Source: Rufibacter hautae
GTDB lineage: Bacteria; Bacteroidota; Bacteroidia; Cytophagales; Hymenobacteraceae
Reading direction: 5' to 3'
Length of the DNA stretch: 64,000 nucleotides
Assembly: GCF_008271695.1 (NCBI RefSeq)
Contig: NZ_VKKY01000003.1
Span: forward strand, 868,001 to 932,000
Shown here: piece by piece, positions 17,038 through 26,958 of the stretch
Position numbering within the stretch: the stretch's first letter is position 1
How the letters are laid out: each line of letters starts with the position of its first letter
The notes under the pieces: generated by a model
The model's input: the letters and a program-made list of their open reading frames with translations, nothing else
What the model was told of the DNA's origin: nothing
The model's database searches: none
Position numbers and translations under genes: made by a program

Positions 17038-19524
17038 CTATCTGCGGCGGTTTACGCGGGAACCACCAGATTGATTTTTCTCTACTCGGGCCTCGCCCAC
17101 ATATTCCACGGAGCTGGCTCCGCTGGCATCGGCATACAGTTCTCTCGCTACGTTCACTACGCTCTGGCTTGCGCCGCTTACGTTTACGTGGGCCACCTGG
17201 GCCTCCATTTTGGAAGCGTCTACTTTGCACGCGCCGCTGCCGTCAATAGAAAGGTCATCGGCGGTGCCTTTTAGGCTGGCCCGGGAGGCGCCGCTCAGGT
17301 CAACATCCAGATGGCCGGTGCTGATGCTGATGGCTACTTCGCTGGCCCCAGATTGCTTGATGGTGAAGTTCTCCGGCGCAAAACCTATGATCTCGGCTTT
17401 AGCGGCTCCCCCAATGTCCACTAGGGAGAGGTCTGGCGTTTCTACCTCAATGAGGACTGCGCTCTTGTTGCCTTCCCACCATTTCATGAACTCGCTCTCA
17501 CGGCTGATTTTTAAGACGCCGTTCTGCACCCGTATCTTCAGTCTTTCCTGCTCGTCTTGGGAGCCGGTAACCCGCACGAAGTTGCGGTGAGACTGACGCA
17601 CTCTTATATGGTAAGCGCCTCCGGCCTCTATTTCAGTAAAGTCACGCACGTTATAGATCTTGGCGATGCCCTCGTACTGGTCTTTGAGAATGGCCAGGTC
17701 ATCGTCCATGCCCACGGCGGTGCGAGGCTGGCGGGCGGTGGTGCCGCCGGTGCTGTCCACTACGCTGCAGGTAAGGCAAACCAGACGGCCGTTTTTCATC
17801 TGCCAGGTGTTGCTGGCCAGGTCCTCAGAGTAATAGTCACCGTCGGTGATCTCATCTGAGAAGTGGTTGGCGTAGCCCTCAGAGAAGCGGAGTTGCTTTC
17901 CTTCGGGGATCAGAACTCTGATTTCCAGATCCTGGTCGCGGAAAATGGCGTTGGGTTTGAAGATGAACGCGTCATCGAACCGAAGCACAGAATCCTGCTG
18001 CACCATTTTGTAGGAGATCATCTGGGCGTTGTTGATGGCGTCTGCCTCGTCCATGCCCTTGGCTTTGTAAGTCTGAATCACTTTCACATCGGTGCCGTTG
18101 TAGCCTTCCATTTTCACCCGCATGCGGTGGCCGTAGCTATGGTTGGTGTCACGGATGTTGAAGACCATGGTTTGGTAGGCAGCCGCCGGAAAAGTCTGCT
18201 CGGTGGCAAATTCACCGGTTTCCTGGAACTGACGGGCCGTAAGCGCGATACCGCTCAGTAAAGCCGCAAGGGCCAGAAGCCATACGCCCAGCATAGGCCA
18301 GCCCACGGTGGGGCGCAACAGGAACCGCTTGGCCAGCATACCCACGCCCAGAAGGAACAACAGGAGCGCCGGGATAAAGCCCGCGAAGAAACCTGCCCAT
18401 ACCAACCAGCCAGGAACCGCATTGAAGAAAGCCGCAGCCGGGATATCCCCGACGTTGAAATACTGGGGCTGGTCATAAACCCCGGTTCCTATCATTAAGG
18501 AGGTGAGCAGGGCAATCATAAAGCCACCGGCTACCACCATCAACAAAAGGCCCGCAAATACCCGCACCAAGGTGATCAAGGCACCCAATACCGGGTTCAG
18601 CACTCTGGACAAGACCTGGATCACCTGCGACACCAAACGAACCGGAAACAAGAGGACTTTGGCTAAGGTGCTCTCCTGCCCGTTAGCGTCCCGCATGTTC
18701 AAGTTGTTTTTAACCGATTCTTCTATACTGGAGAGCGTAACGGGGTTTCCCTGCATTTGCACCCGCTCTGTTATGGTTTTAGCCTCAGGCACGGCAATCC
18801 AGAGAATGATGTAAGGGATCAGGCCCACCCCGCCTATCAAAAAGAACAGCAGGAACAGTAGTCTGATGATGGCCACGTCTGCCCCAAAATAGATGGCGAT
18901 ACCGCTGGCCACGCCGCCCAGTTTCTTGTCTACCGGGTCACGGAACAGTTTGCGCACCGGAATGTCTGGCAAAGCAGCGTTCTTAGGCAAAGCCACCCAG
19001 CAAACGACGTAGAGGATCACCCCCAGGATGGTAAAGCCACCGGTAAACGGTACGCCCAGCACCAGCAGCACAAAGGCCAGTCTTACCCAGATAGGGTCCA
19101 TCTGCAGGTAATTGGCGATACCTGCCGCCACACCGGCCAGCACTTTGCGGTTCACGTCGCGGTACAGGCGTTTCTGCTCTGTGGGAGCGGGTTCGTACGG
19201 CGGAGGAGTAGCGGTGCTGCCCTGGTTTCTGGCCGAGGTGGCTTCTGCTTCTTCAATCTCCACCGTTTCAAAGTCGGCGATGGTTCCCATCTGCGCGATG
19301 AGCGCCTGTACGTCATCGCGGGAGATGACCTGCTTGCCCGGGTTCAGGCGGGAGAAGAAGATCTCCGCGATGCGGGACTCTATGTCGGCCACGATCTCCT
19401 CATGCCCCTCATAGGTAGAGAAGTACGTCTTTATGCCGGCAAGGTATTGGCTCAACATCTCGTAGCCGTCTTCCTCCACGTGGAAGATCATGCCTTGCAG
19501 GTTGACACTTATATTCTTTTTCAT
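17038..19524 (-). CDS. PspC-domain membrane protein with a head-GIN (DUF2807) domain
   Basis: An 828-residue protein. Residues 1-90 form a cytoplasmic domain (MKKNISVNLQGMIFHVEEDGYE) also seen in other Bacteroidetes PspC proteins. Two PspC units follow at about 115-180 (KVLAGVAAGIANYL) and 190-250 (KKLGGVASGIAIYF), each with membrane segments. Further membrane segments lie at about 290-430. The C-terminal 190 residues (from FTEIEAGGAYHIRV) are a putative auto-transporter adhesin head-GIN domain with repeated SGAS units. It is translated 2 bp after the padR gene. A role in sensing envelope stress is inferred from PspC. Confidence 0.88.
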   Translation of the reverse strand: MKKNISVNLQGMIFHVEEDGYEMLSQYLAGIKTYFSTYEGHEEIVADIESRIAEIFFSRLNPGKQVISRDDVQALIAQMGTIADFETVEIEEAEATSARNQGSTATPPPYEPAPTEQKRLYRDVNRKVLAGVAAGIANYLQMDPIWVRLAFVLLVLGVPFTGGFTILGVILYVVCWVALPKNAALPDIPVRKLFRDPVDKKLGGVASGIAIYFGADVAIIRLLFLLFFLIGGVGLIPYIILWIAVPEAKTITERVQMQGNPVTLSSIEESVKNNLNMRDANGQESTLAKVLLFPVRLVSQVIQVLSRVLNPVLGALITLVRVFAGLLLMVVAGGFMIALLTSLMIGTGVYDQPQYFNVGDIPAAAFFNAVPGWLVWAGFFAGFIPALLLFLLGVGMLAKRFLLRPTVGWPMLGVWLLALAALLSGIALTARQFQETGEFATEQTFPAAAYQTMVFNIRDTNHSYGHRMRVKMEGYNGTDVKVIQTYKAKGMDEADAINNAQMISYKMVQQDSVLRFDDAFIFKPNAIFRDQDLEIRVLIPEGKQLRFSEGYANHFSDEITDGDYYSEDLASNTWQMKNGRLVCLTCSVVDSTGGTTARQPRTAVGMDDDLAILKDQYEGIAKIYNVRDFTEIEAGGAYHIRVRQSHRNFVRVTGSQDEQERLKIRVQNGVLKISRESEFMKWWEGNKSAVLIEVETPDLSLVDIGGAAKAEIIGFAPENFTIKQSGASEVAISISTGHLDVDLSGASRASLKGTADDLSIDGSGACKVDASKMEAQVAHVNVSGASQSVVNVARELYADASGASSVEYVGEARVEKNQSGGSRVNRRR

Positions 19525-19526
19525 GG

Positions 19527-19865
19527 CTAGTTGGATTTCTTGCGGTTGATGATGAAGGTGGTGGAGTCTACCAGTTCCAGCCAGGTGAGGCGGAGCTGCT
19601 CTAGAAACTCAGTGCCGGTGGCGGTGAGTTTGTAGTACTTGCGGGGAGGTCCCGAGGTGGATTCCACCCAGGAGTAGTCCAGGAGGCCGGCGTTCTTCAA
19701 TCTGGTCAGCAGTGGGTAGAGCGTCCCCTCCACTACGATCATCTTGGCTGCGGTCAGTTCCTCCAGCATGTCGGAGGCGTAGGCTTCGCCGCGGGCGATG
19801 ATTTCCAGAATGCAGTACTCCAGAATCCCTTTCCGCATCTGCACTTGTGTGTTTTCTACTTTCAT
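19527..19865 (-). CDS. PadR-family transcriptional regulator
   Basis: A 112-residue winged-helix regulator. The start at 19865 (MKVENTQVQMRKGILEYCIL) is the usual one for this family; a longer in-frame version would add 32 poorly conserved residues. The DNA-binding region contains EGTLYPLLTRLKNAGLL and the wing PPRKYYKLTATG. It is the first gene of a two-gene operon with the PspC protein. Direct repeats overlap its promoter, which suggests that it represses its own operon. Confidence 0.93.
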   Translation of the reverse strand: MKVENTQVQMRKGILEYCILEIIARGEAYASDMLEELTAAKMIVVEGTLYPLLTRLKNAGLLDYSWVESTSGPPRKYYKLTATGTEFLEQLRLTWLELVDSTTFIINRKKSN

Positions 19866-19890
19866 GGTCTGTGAGTCTGAATTATTGATA

Positions 19891-19927
19891 CAAATATATA
19901 AGAAGGTACTATGTAAAACAAGGTACT
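19891..19927 (-). promoter_or_regulatory. Promoter and candidate PadR operator
   Basis: On the minus strand, TATATTTG (plus 19891-19898) matches the -7 box, and TTG (plus 19919-19921) lies 20 bp upstream as the -33 element. The 8-mer AAGGTACT occurs at 19903-19910 and again at 19920-19927, 17 bp apart, bracketing the spacer. A regulator bound there would block the promoter. Confidence 0.6.
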
Positions 19928-20151
19928 GGTGAAATTTATTTTTGGTTGCTGTTTTCCTCAAGAAAATGCTTGCGGCAAGTACTGAAAGGGGCTTTGGGAG
20001 AGGTAGGCAGGCTGGCGGGAAAGAAATAGGAGTAAAATGGAACAGAACTTGCTCAGTGAGTGTAATAAGCGCTAAAGTAATGTTGTTATAATGTTGCCAG
20101 ATGGCACTATCTTTACATGATTATTCCGTATATGACGTATAATTATATTTT

Positions 20152-21231
20152 ATGAATAAAAAACTAGTACCCATCTTTTTACTTCTTACTTACCTTCTTT
20201 TTCCTGACCAGGCGCAGGCACAGGATATCTCTGCGCCTAAGTACAGCAATGAGTTCCTTAACATTGGGGTAGGGGCTAGGGCCTTAGGGATGGGGAGTGT
20301 GCAATCGGCCATCGTGCGCGATGCCACGGCAGGATTCTGGAATCCTGCCGGTCTCGTAGGCTTGCCTAAACGTCACAATGCCGCGTACATGCACTCTGAG
20401 CTTTTCGCCGGCATCATCAAAAACGACTATGGTTCTTACGCCACCAATCTGGATTCTACTAGTGCCTTGGCTTTCTCGGTAATCCGGGTAGGCGTGGATG
20501 ACATCGCGGATACTCGCCGCCTGCAGAATGAGTATGGCGCCATCCAGTATGACAGCATTGAGTTCTTCTCGGTGGCAGACTACGCTTTCTTGGCATCATA
20601 CGCCCGCCAGAGCAACCTTATCAAAGGTCTTACCTTGGGTGCCAACGCCAAAATCATTTACCGCAACGTAGGGAAGTTCGCCAACGCCTGGGGTTTCGGG
20701 ATTGATGCCGGGGCGCAGTTACGCCGGGGCAACTGGCAATTCGGGTTGATGGCCAAAGACATCACCACCACCTTCACCGCCTGGAGACTGAACCCCGATG
20801 AACTGGAAGATACTTATCTGAAAGACCAGGAGTCCTTTAACGCCAACAGCATTGAGGTTACCCTGCCACGTTTGATTTTGGGTGCCGGCCGCTCTTTCCA
20901 GTTCGCCAACCGCTTCTCTGCTTTAGTGGCCACTGACCTGGAAATCACCACTGATGGGAAAAGAAATACCTTGCTCTCTACCGGAGTAGTTTCCGTGGAC
21001 CCAAGGGTTGGAGTAGAGCTGGGTTATGCCAACTCCGTGTTTTTGCGCGGTGGTTTCAATAACGTGCAGCAAATAGAAGACCTTGACGGAAAAAGCAGTT
21101 GGAAAGTACAGCCAAATTTTGGCATTGGTGTAGCCACCCGTGGCCTACAACTAGACTTGGCCTTATCCAAAGTTTCTGATAACTCCCAAGTCTCTTCCGT
21201 GATTGTTTCTTTGGCCTATAGTTTTGATTGA
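20152..21231 (+). CDS. PorV/PorQ-family outer-membrane protein
   Basis: A 359-residue FadL-like barrel of the type IX secretion shuttle family (PorV/LptO). The signal peptide ends AQA at residue 23. The mature N-terminus has the family pattern FLNIGVGARALGMGSVQSAI and then GFWNPAGLVGL; the last strand ends in SLAYSFD. In type IX secretion, PorV carries cargo from the translocon to the PorU sortase. The next gene downstream is a PorU-like C25 peptidase starting 23 bp after the stop, so the two are probably co-transcribed and act together. A separate canonical porV elsewhere in the genome cannot be excluded. Confidence 0.85.
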   Translation: MNKKLVPIFLLLTYLLFPDQAQAQDISAPKYSNEFLNIGVGARALGMGSVQSAIVRDATAGFWNPAGLVGLPKRHNAAYMHSELFAGIIKNDYGSYATNLDSTSALAFSVIRVGVDDIADTRRLQNEYGAIQYDSIEFFSVADYAFLASYARQSNLIKGLTLGANAKIIYRNVGKFANAWGFGIDAGAQLRRGNWQFGLMAKDITTTFTAWRLNPDELEDTYLKDQESFNANSIEVTLPRLILGAGRSFQFANRFSALVATDLEITTDGKRNTLLSTGVVSVDPRVGVELGYANSVFLRGGFNNVQQIEDLDGKSSWKVQPNFGIGVATRGLQLDLALSKVSDNSQVSSVIVSLAYSFD

Positions 21232-21254
21232 TTTTTGTGCGCGCGCTAATTTAT

Positions 21255-24200
21255 ATGAAGACACCTTACTATTTAAAATCTTTACTTCTTACTGCTCTAG
21301 TTTTCTTTGCCCTGTTGGGTTCTGCGCAGCGCTCTTATGGGCAGCAGATCACCTACGGGAATGAGTGGATCAATTACAGCCAGAAATACTATAAAATAAA
21401 AGTGCCCGCTACTGGCATTTACCGTTTAGACAAAACCTACCTGCAAGCCGCCGGCATCAATGACGTAGACCCGCGCAATTTCCAACTCTATCGCCGGGGC
21501 CAGGAAGTCTCCATCCACGTGGAAGGTGAAGCAGACGGCTCTTTTGACGCTGGTGACTTCATTGAGTTCTACGGGGAACAGAATGACGGGGCTTTGGATA
21601 GAGAGCTTTACAAAAATCCAGAGGATCAAAAACACAATCTCAATTACAGCTTATATACTGATACAGCTGCTTACTTTTTAACCTGGTCTGGTGCAAACGG
21701 TAGGCGAATGATTTCTCAATCCTCTAGTTCTTCCACGCTTACTCCAGAGCCATGGGTGATGCATTCGCGTGTATACCAAGCTTTAGATGCTTATGCACGC
21801 GGAAAGAAATATGGCGAAAATCACCTGTCTTGGGGCGATGTAGGGGAAGGATACTCCTCGGGAGGATTCAATCTGACTACCGCCGCCGCTTCTGTGCGGG
21901 AGTATAAAGTGGATTCAATCCAGAATGTTAGTACGCAGGGGCCAAGGCCTACAGTAGAAGTCATGATTGTGGGTAATAATCCTGTGGCTCCTGATGTGAA
22001 TGTTTTTGTAGTTGAAAATGGGGTTGAAAAGCTAATTGGTAATATAAAGTGCCCAACCTATGGGTTAGGTAATGCCACGTTCCCGTTCGATTTTTCCAGT
22101 ATATCTGCTTCTGGCCAGCTCACTCTTAGGATTAGAGCTGGTGCTGTTGGCGGTACGTTTCGGTTTTGTTATGCAAAAGTTACATATCCTAGAAACCCGG
22201 TAATCAATGGGGGAACACTAACGTTTGATGCTGCGAAGGCACCAAATGGTGAAGAATTGTTTTCTTTTGAAGGTACTGCCGCGGCAAGAGCCATAGCTTA
22301 TGATATTACCTCCCCAAATAACGTTTACAGGATTGAAGGCAATGTTAATGGTTCTAAAAAGGAATTTGTTTTTTCCAGAGCCACCTCTGGCTTGGCTAGA
22401 AAAGGCTTTCTATGGTCCAAATCGCCTATCGTTCCCCTGCCAGTCAGTGAGGTGAAGTTTAGAGCCTTGACCGGGAACACAGCCTCCTATATTATAGTCT
22501 CCCATCAGGCATTGATGCAGCCGGTGAATTCGTCTCTAAATCCTGTAAAAGACTATGCTGCATTTAGAGCTTCTGCTGCAGGCGGCAATTATGATACCTT
22601 GGTAATGGAGGTGGGTCAGTTGTATGACCAGTTCTTTTACGGCGATAAATCATCTGCCGCCATCAGAAGGTTTATGAAATTTATGATGGTTAATGGCAAA
22701 CCAGAATACTTGTTTATAATTGGTAAGGGGTTAGAAGCTGATAATATTAATGTGCGGAAGAATCCCGCAGCTCTTGTTTATAAGGATTTAGTGCCCACGG
22801 GAGGTACACCTGGCTCGGATGTTTTCTTTACAGCTGACTGGGAGCAGGGAAAATACGTGCCAAAAGTAGCCACTGGTAGGATTCCGGCTAATACACCTCA
22901 GGAGGTTCTGAGTTACCTTAACAAGGTTCAGTTACATGAAAGTTTGCCTCAGAATCTGGAGTGGAGGAAGAACATTCTTCACTTAGGGGGAGGTATTGAA
23001 GGATCAGAGCGTACGACGCTAGCTGCATACCTGAGGTCATATGAACAGATTGCGGAAGGAAAGTGGTTAGGAGCAAGTGTCACCACCAAAATCAGGAGTT
23101 CAATTGCAGGTTTGGATACCATCAATGTGGCAAAAGAGCTTAATGCAGGGTTGAGTTTGATTACCTTCTTCGGACACAGTTCTACCACAACTTCAGATTT
23201 GGACATTGGGCTTGTTTCTAATGTTCTGTCTGGGTACAGGAACAATGGTAAATATCCCATGATCTTAATGAATGGTTGTAATGTTGGTAACAGCTTTATT
23301 CCCGCGAAATCATTCGGAGAAGACTGGCTATTAACTCCGGAAAAAGGTGCACTTGCGTTTTTAGGTCATGCCAGCTATGGGTACCCTTCGCTATTGAACA
23401 TCTTTAGTTCTAGTTTCTATAGGACTTGTTTCAGTAATCCAGAGTTCTTTGGAAAACGCTTGGGAATACAGCATAAACAAGTAATTCAAGAAGTGACTAA
23501 TGCCATCAGTGGGGAGAATGCCACAGCCATGGCCATGCAAATGGTCCTTCAATCAGATCCAGCATTGTTGCTTATTGCACCAGAAAATGCCGACTATACT
23601 GTTGAAAATGGAGGCGTAAGTATTTCAGGTACAGACGGAGGGAAAGTTACGGCTACCTCAGAAAGCTTTGTTTTATCAATCGACGTTAGAAACTTAGGTA
23701 AGGTTAATGAATCACCTTCCTACATTTCAATCAATAGAACCCTAGAAAATGGGACTGAACTGCTTTATGACTCCATCAAAATTCCAGCCGTTTATTACCG
23801 GGACACCATAAAACTAGAGCTACAAGCTTTAACCACTGATGGTTCGGGAGTCAATACCTTCAGAATTAAGTTAGACCATACAGATACAATCCCAGAAATT
23901 GATGAAACCAATAATGAGTATACATTTGAAACCTTCTTTTCTAAAAGTGGGGTAGTTGCTTTAACTCCTAATGAATATGGGATTGTTTCAACAGATAAAG
24001 TAAAGCTCATTGGGCAATCAACCGATTTGCTATCAGCACCTCGGGATTACTATTTTGAAATCGACACTACCGCATCGTTCAAAAGCCAATGGAAGAAAAC
24101 GACTGTTGTGAATGCTGCAGTACTGCCTACTTGGGAAGTCCAATTACCTTCCCCAACTGCTTCAAACGACAGTACTGTCTACTTTTGGCGTCTGAGGTAT

Positions 24201-26273
24201 AACTCCTTTTCAGCTGAAGAAGATACTGTTTGGGCAGTAAGTTCCTTCAGGCATATTCCGCAGAGTGCCAGTGGTTGGTCACAGGCTAACTTAGGTCAGT
24301 TTACAAAATCTGACCTCCAAAGAATAAACCTGAACGAAAAAGCCAACAAATTGGAGTTTGCGCCTCTGTATAAAAGCATTCTGATAAAAGGTGGCGGTGG
24401 CGCCTTGGGCATGTCACTGAGTTCTCCTTTTGGTATATTCATAGACAACAATGCTTTCTTCTGGGATAATTGTGGATATACAAGACCTAATATTCTGGCA
24501 ATGGTTTTCAATGATGTAACCTTGGAGCCTTACACCAGCATGCCTGCCAATGCGGGAAGCAGATGTGGTCTATCTGGTACGTTTGTTTACCAATTCTCCA
24601 ATTTATCAACCGTTGCAAACCAAGATAGGTTAGAAGCATTTTTGAAAGCAGTACCGGCTGGCTACCATGTTGCCATGGTAGGAATAAACACCATTCCGTA
24701 CCAATCCTTTAAACCTACCTTAAGAGAAGCCTTCAAAGGAATTGGATCGTCTATCATTGATAATCTAAAAAATGGAGATCCATTCGTGATCTTAGGCCGA
24801 AAAGGGATTGCGTCTGGTTCTGCAACTGAATTTGGTGGAAGTGATGCAGACGCCACTACCCCAAGAAACATGCAGGCGGTTCAAATTGAAAGGGTCCTTC
24901 AAGTGAGTGACGCCCAAGGTGTTTTGACTTCTACCCTCATCGGACCTTCCAAGGAGTGGAAATCACTTCACCATCAAGTTAAACTGGAATCATCAGATAG
25001 CTACCAATTAGATGTGGTTGGGGTAGACCAGACCGGAAAGGAAACAGTTCTTTCTTCAAATGTGACGACCTCCAATCTTAGTTTAGCCGATGTTAATGCG
25101 GCTACGTATCCTTATCTAAGGTTAAAATTGACATTGAAGGATGAAACCCAGCGAACTGCACCTCAACTAGGTCAGTGGACGGTATTGTATGACGGATTGC
25201 CAGAAGGATTGGTTCGTCCTGACCTGGTTGGTTTGGATAAATACAACAAACTATCTGAGCAGGCAGCTAGCGGGGAGGTGAATCTCCAATATGCTTTCCA
25301 TAATATAAGCCAGGTGAACTTCTCTGATTCTCTCACGGTAGAAACCACCCTGTTTGAAGAAAACGGGGCTAAAACGGTGAAGACCTTTAAAGTGGAGCCG
25401 CTGCAGAAAGAAGACACGGTTTTCTTCACCCATAAGTTCTCTACTTTGAACCTGAAAGGTTCTAACAGACTAAGGGTGACAGTGAACCCTCGGATCCTGC
25501 CGGAACAAAACTATTTTAACAACACGCTGGAGGTGCCTTTCAATGTAAACCTTACTGCTGGCATGCCGCCTGTTTTGGACGTAGTGTTTGATGGCGTGAG
25601 AATTCTGGATGGCGATATTGTGTCTCCGAGCCCGTTGATCAGTATGGTGTTGAAAGACAATAACCGCAAAATCCCGATCACCGACCCTACTTCTATGAAG
25701 GTCTACCTGAAGAAAGAAGGTGGCGATTTTGAGGAGATCGAGGTGAGCTCTAATCCTAACATCCGGTGGTACCCAGCTGATGACAAGAATGATTTCAGGG
25801 TGGAGTACCACCCTGAGAAACTTGCTGACGGCAAATACACTTTGGAAGTTCAAGGCTTTGATGCCTTGGGTCAACGGGCAGGAAATGAGCGGTACAGCAT
25901 TAATTTCGAAGTGGTGAACGAATCATCGGTAACCAACTTCTATCCGTATCCTAACCCGTTCTCGTCTAAAACAAGATTCGTGTTCACCTTAACCGGAAGC
26001 ACTGTGCCAGACAAGATGAAAATCCAGATCATGACTGTGACCGGAAAAGTGATTAGAGAGGTGCAGAAAGAGGAACTGGGCCCAATCAAAATAGGCAACA
26101 ACGTTTCTGAATTTGCTTGGGATGGAACCGATGAGTTCGGCGACAAACTGGCCAACGGCGTTTACCTATACCGCGTGGTGATGGATAACGGACCTGAGGA
26201 TATGAAGCACCGCTACACCCAGGGAGACAAAGCCTTCAAGAAGGGCTACGGTAAAATCTACATCCTCCGATAA
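21255..26273 (+). CDS. C25-family cysteine peptidase, PorU2-like type IX secretion sortase
   Basis: A 1672-residue secreted protein. The start at 21255 gives a signal peptide; the in-frame TTG at 21228 would add nine residues in front of it. The gingipain-type C25 catalytic residues are visible: a histidine in LITFFGHSS near residue 640 and a cysteine in LMNGCNVGN near 675. Two Ig-like or CARDB-like regions with ETNNEY and YFNNTL follow. The last 110 residues (YPYPNPFSSKTRF..., ending GKIYILR) resemble a FlgD-Ig/type IX C-terminal domain. It is much longer than canonical PorU (about 1100-1200 residues). The middle is AT-richer than both ends. Confidence 0.85.
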   Translation: MKTPYYLKSLLLTALVFFALLGSAQRSYGQQITYGNEWINYSQKYYKIKVPATGIYRLDKTYLQAAGINDVDPRNFQLYRRGQEVSIHVEGEADGSFDAGDFIEFYGEQNDGALDRELYKNPEDQKHNLNYSLYTDTAAYFLTWSGANGRRMISQSSSSSTLTPEPWVMHSRVYQALDAYARGKKYGENHLSWGDVGEGYSSGGFNLTTAAASVREYKVDSIQNVSTQGPRPTVEVMIVGNNPVAPDVNVFVVENGVEKLIGNIKCPTYGLGNATFPFDFSSISASGQLTLRIRAGAVGGTFRFCYAKVTYPRNPVINGGTLTFDAAKAPNGEELFSFEGTAAARAIAYDITSPNNVYRIEGNVNGSKKEFVFSRATSGLARKGFLWSKSPIVPLPVSEVKFRALTGNTASYIIVSHQALMQPVNSSLNPVKDYAAFRASAAGGNYDTLVMEVGQLYDQFFYGDKSSAAIRRFMKFMMVNGKPEYLFIIGKGLEADNINVRKNPAALVYKDLVPTGGTPGSDVFFTADWEQGKYVPKVATGRIPANTPQEVLSYLNKVQLHESLPQNLEWRKNILHLGGGIEGSERTTLAAYLRSYEQIAEGKWLGASVTTKIRSSIAGLDTINVAKELNAGLSLITFFGHSSTTTSDLDIGLVSNVLSGYRNNGKYPMILMNGCNVGNSFIPAKSFGEDWLLTPEKGALAFLGHASYGYPSLLNIFSSSFYRTCFSNPEFFGKRLGIQHKQVIQEVTNAISGENATAMAMQMVLQSDPALLLIAPENADYTVENGGVSISGTDGGKVTATSESFVLSIDVRNLGKVNESPSYISINRTLENGTELLYDSIKIPAVYYRDTIKLELQALTTDGSGVNTFRIKLDHTDTIPEIDETNNEYTFETFFSKSGVVALTPNEYGIVSTDKVKLIGQSTDLLSAPRDYYFEIDTTASFKSQWKKTTVVNAAVLPTWEVQLPSPTASNDSTVYFWRLRYNSFSAEEDTVWAVSSFRHIPQSASGWSQANLGQFTKSDLQRINLNEKANKLEFAPLYKSILIKGGGGALGMSLSSPFGIFIDNNAFFWDNCGYTRPNILAMVFNDVTLEPYTSMPANAGSRCGLSGTFVYQFSNLSTVANQDRLEAFLKAVPAGYHVAMVGINTIPYQSFKPTLREAFKGIGSSIIDNLKNGDPFVILGRKGIASGSATEFGGSDADATTPRNMQAVQIERVLQVSDAQGVLTSTLIGPSKEWKSLHHQVKLESSDSYQLDVVGVDQTGKETVLSSNVTTSNLSLADVNAATYPYLRLKLTLKDETQRTAPQLGQWTVLYDGLPEGLVRPDLVGLDKYNKLSEQAASGEVNLQYAFHNISQVNFSDSLTVETTLFEENGAKTVKTFKVEPLQKEDTVFFTHKFSTLNLKGSNRLRVTVNPRILPEQNYFNNTLEVPFNVNLTAGMPPVLDVVFDGVRILDGDIVSPSPLISMVLKDNNRKIPITDPTSMKVYLKKEGGDFEEIEVSSNPNIRWYPADDKNDFRVEYHPEKLADGKYTLEVQGFDALGQRAGNERYSINFEVVNESSVTNFYPYPNPFSSKTRFVFTLTGSTVPDKMKIQIMTVTGKVIREVQKEELGPIKIGNNVSEFAWDGTDEFGDKLANGVYLYRVVMDNGPEDMKHRYTQGDKAFKKGYGKIYILR

Positions 26274-26278
26274 CTACC

Positions 26279-26316
26279 CTTTTTAAGGCTGATTTCTAAA
26301 AATCAGCCTTAAAAAG
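26279..26316. repeat. Dispersed palindrome copy (perfect arms)
   Basis: CTTTTTAAGGCTGATTT and AAATCAGCCTTAAAAAG pair over 17 bases with a CTAA loop. It starts 6 bp after the sortase-like gene. The arms differ from other copies but match each other. Confidence 0.8.
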
Positions 26317-26326
26317 AATTTGCTAG

Positions 26327-26365
26327 AACAAAAAGGGCTTCTGATCATCAGAAGCCCTTTTTGTT
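26327..26365. terminator. Bidirectional terminator
   Basis: AACAAAAAGGGCTTCTGAT and ATCAGAAGCCCTTTTTGTT are perfect 19-base arms around a single C. The hairpin lies between the convergent PorU2-like and folA genes. Confidence 0.88.
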
Positions 26366-26403
26366 TGCATAAAGCGGATGATAAAGAATCAAACTACTTC
26401 CTT

Positions 26404-26438
26404 GTTTAGGAGCTTATTTCGTAAAATCAGACCTTAAG
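26404..26438. repeat. Dispersed palindrome copy (degenerate)
   Basis: TTTAGGAGCTTATTTCG is followed by TAAAATCAGACCTTAAG. The spacing fits the family but the arms pair only in part. It lies just behind folA. Confidence 0.4.
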
Positions 26439-26451
26439 TAAAGAAGCCACC

Positions 26452-26958
26452 TTAATTCTGACTGAACCCAGCTTTCCTCCGGAAGGTGAAGAAGGTGAAA
26501 GGATAGGCGTGTTTCTCATCGGCGAGGTGCTCTTCCTGCTCTGTGACCTCCCAGGCATCGGCTTGCAGTTCGGGGAATTGTACATCGCCCTCAAAAGATT
26601 CGTGTACCAGGGTGAGGTAAACCACTTCAGCCAAAGGAAGGGCCTGGGCGTAGATTTCGCCGCCGCCTACTACCAGCACGTGCTCATCCTTTGAAAGTCC
26701 CTGCTGCAAGGCTTCCTCCAGTGAGGTGGTAATGATACATCCCTCGGGTGCTTGGTAGTCCGGTTGCCGGGTTACGATGATGGAGGTGCGGCCGGGCAGG
26801 GGCTTCCCGATGGCTTCAAAGGTTTTTCGGCCCATGACCATGGGGTGGCCCATGGTCAGTTTCTTGAAATGCTGCAGGTCTTTGGGCAAGTGCCAGATGA
26901 GTTGGTTGTCTCTTCCGATCACGCGGTTCTCCGCGATGGCTACTACTAGTGCGATCAT
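26452..26958 (-). CDS. folA: Dihydrofolate reductase
   Basis: A 168-residue enzyme reducing dihydrofolate to tetrahydrofolate with NADPH. The start at 26958 is set by MIALVVAIAENRVIG, the standard N-terminus; a longer in-frame version has no family match. The catalytic acid is D27 in LPKDLQHFK, followed by MGRKTFEAIG and VVGGGEIYAQA in the cofactor site. Its ATG overlaps the TGA stop of fmt (ATGA), indicating translational coupling. This pairs one-carbon metabolism with initiator-tRNA formylation in a single operon. Confidence 0.95.
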   Translation of the reverse strand: MIALVVAIAENRVIGRDNQLIWHLPKDLQHFKKLTMGHPMVMGRKTFEAIGKPLPGRTSIIVTRQPDYQAPEGCIITTSLEEALQQGLSKDEHVLVVGGGEIYAQALPLAEVVYLTLVHESFEGDVQFPELQADAWEVTEQEEHLADEKHAYPFTFFTFRRKAGFSQN

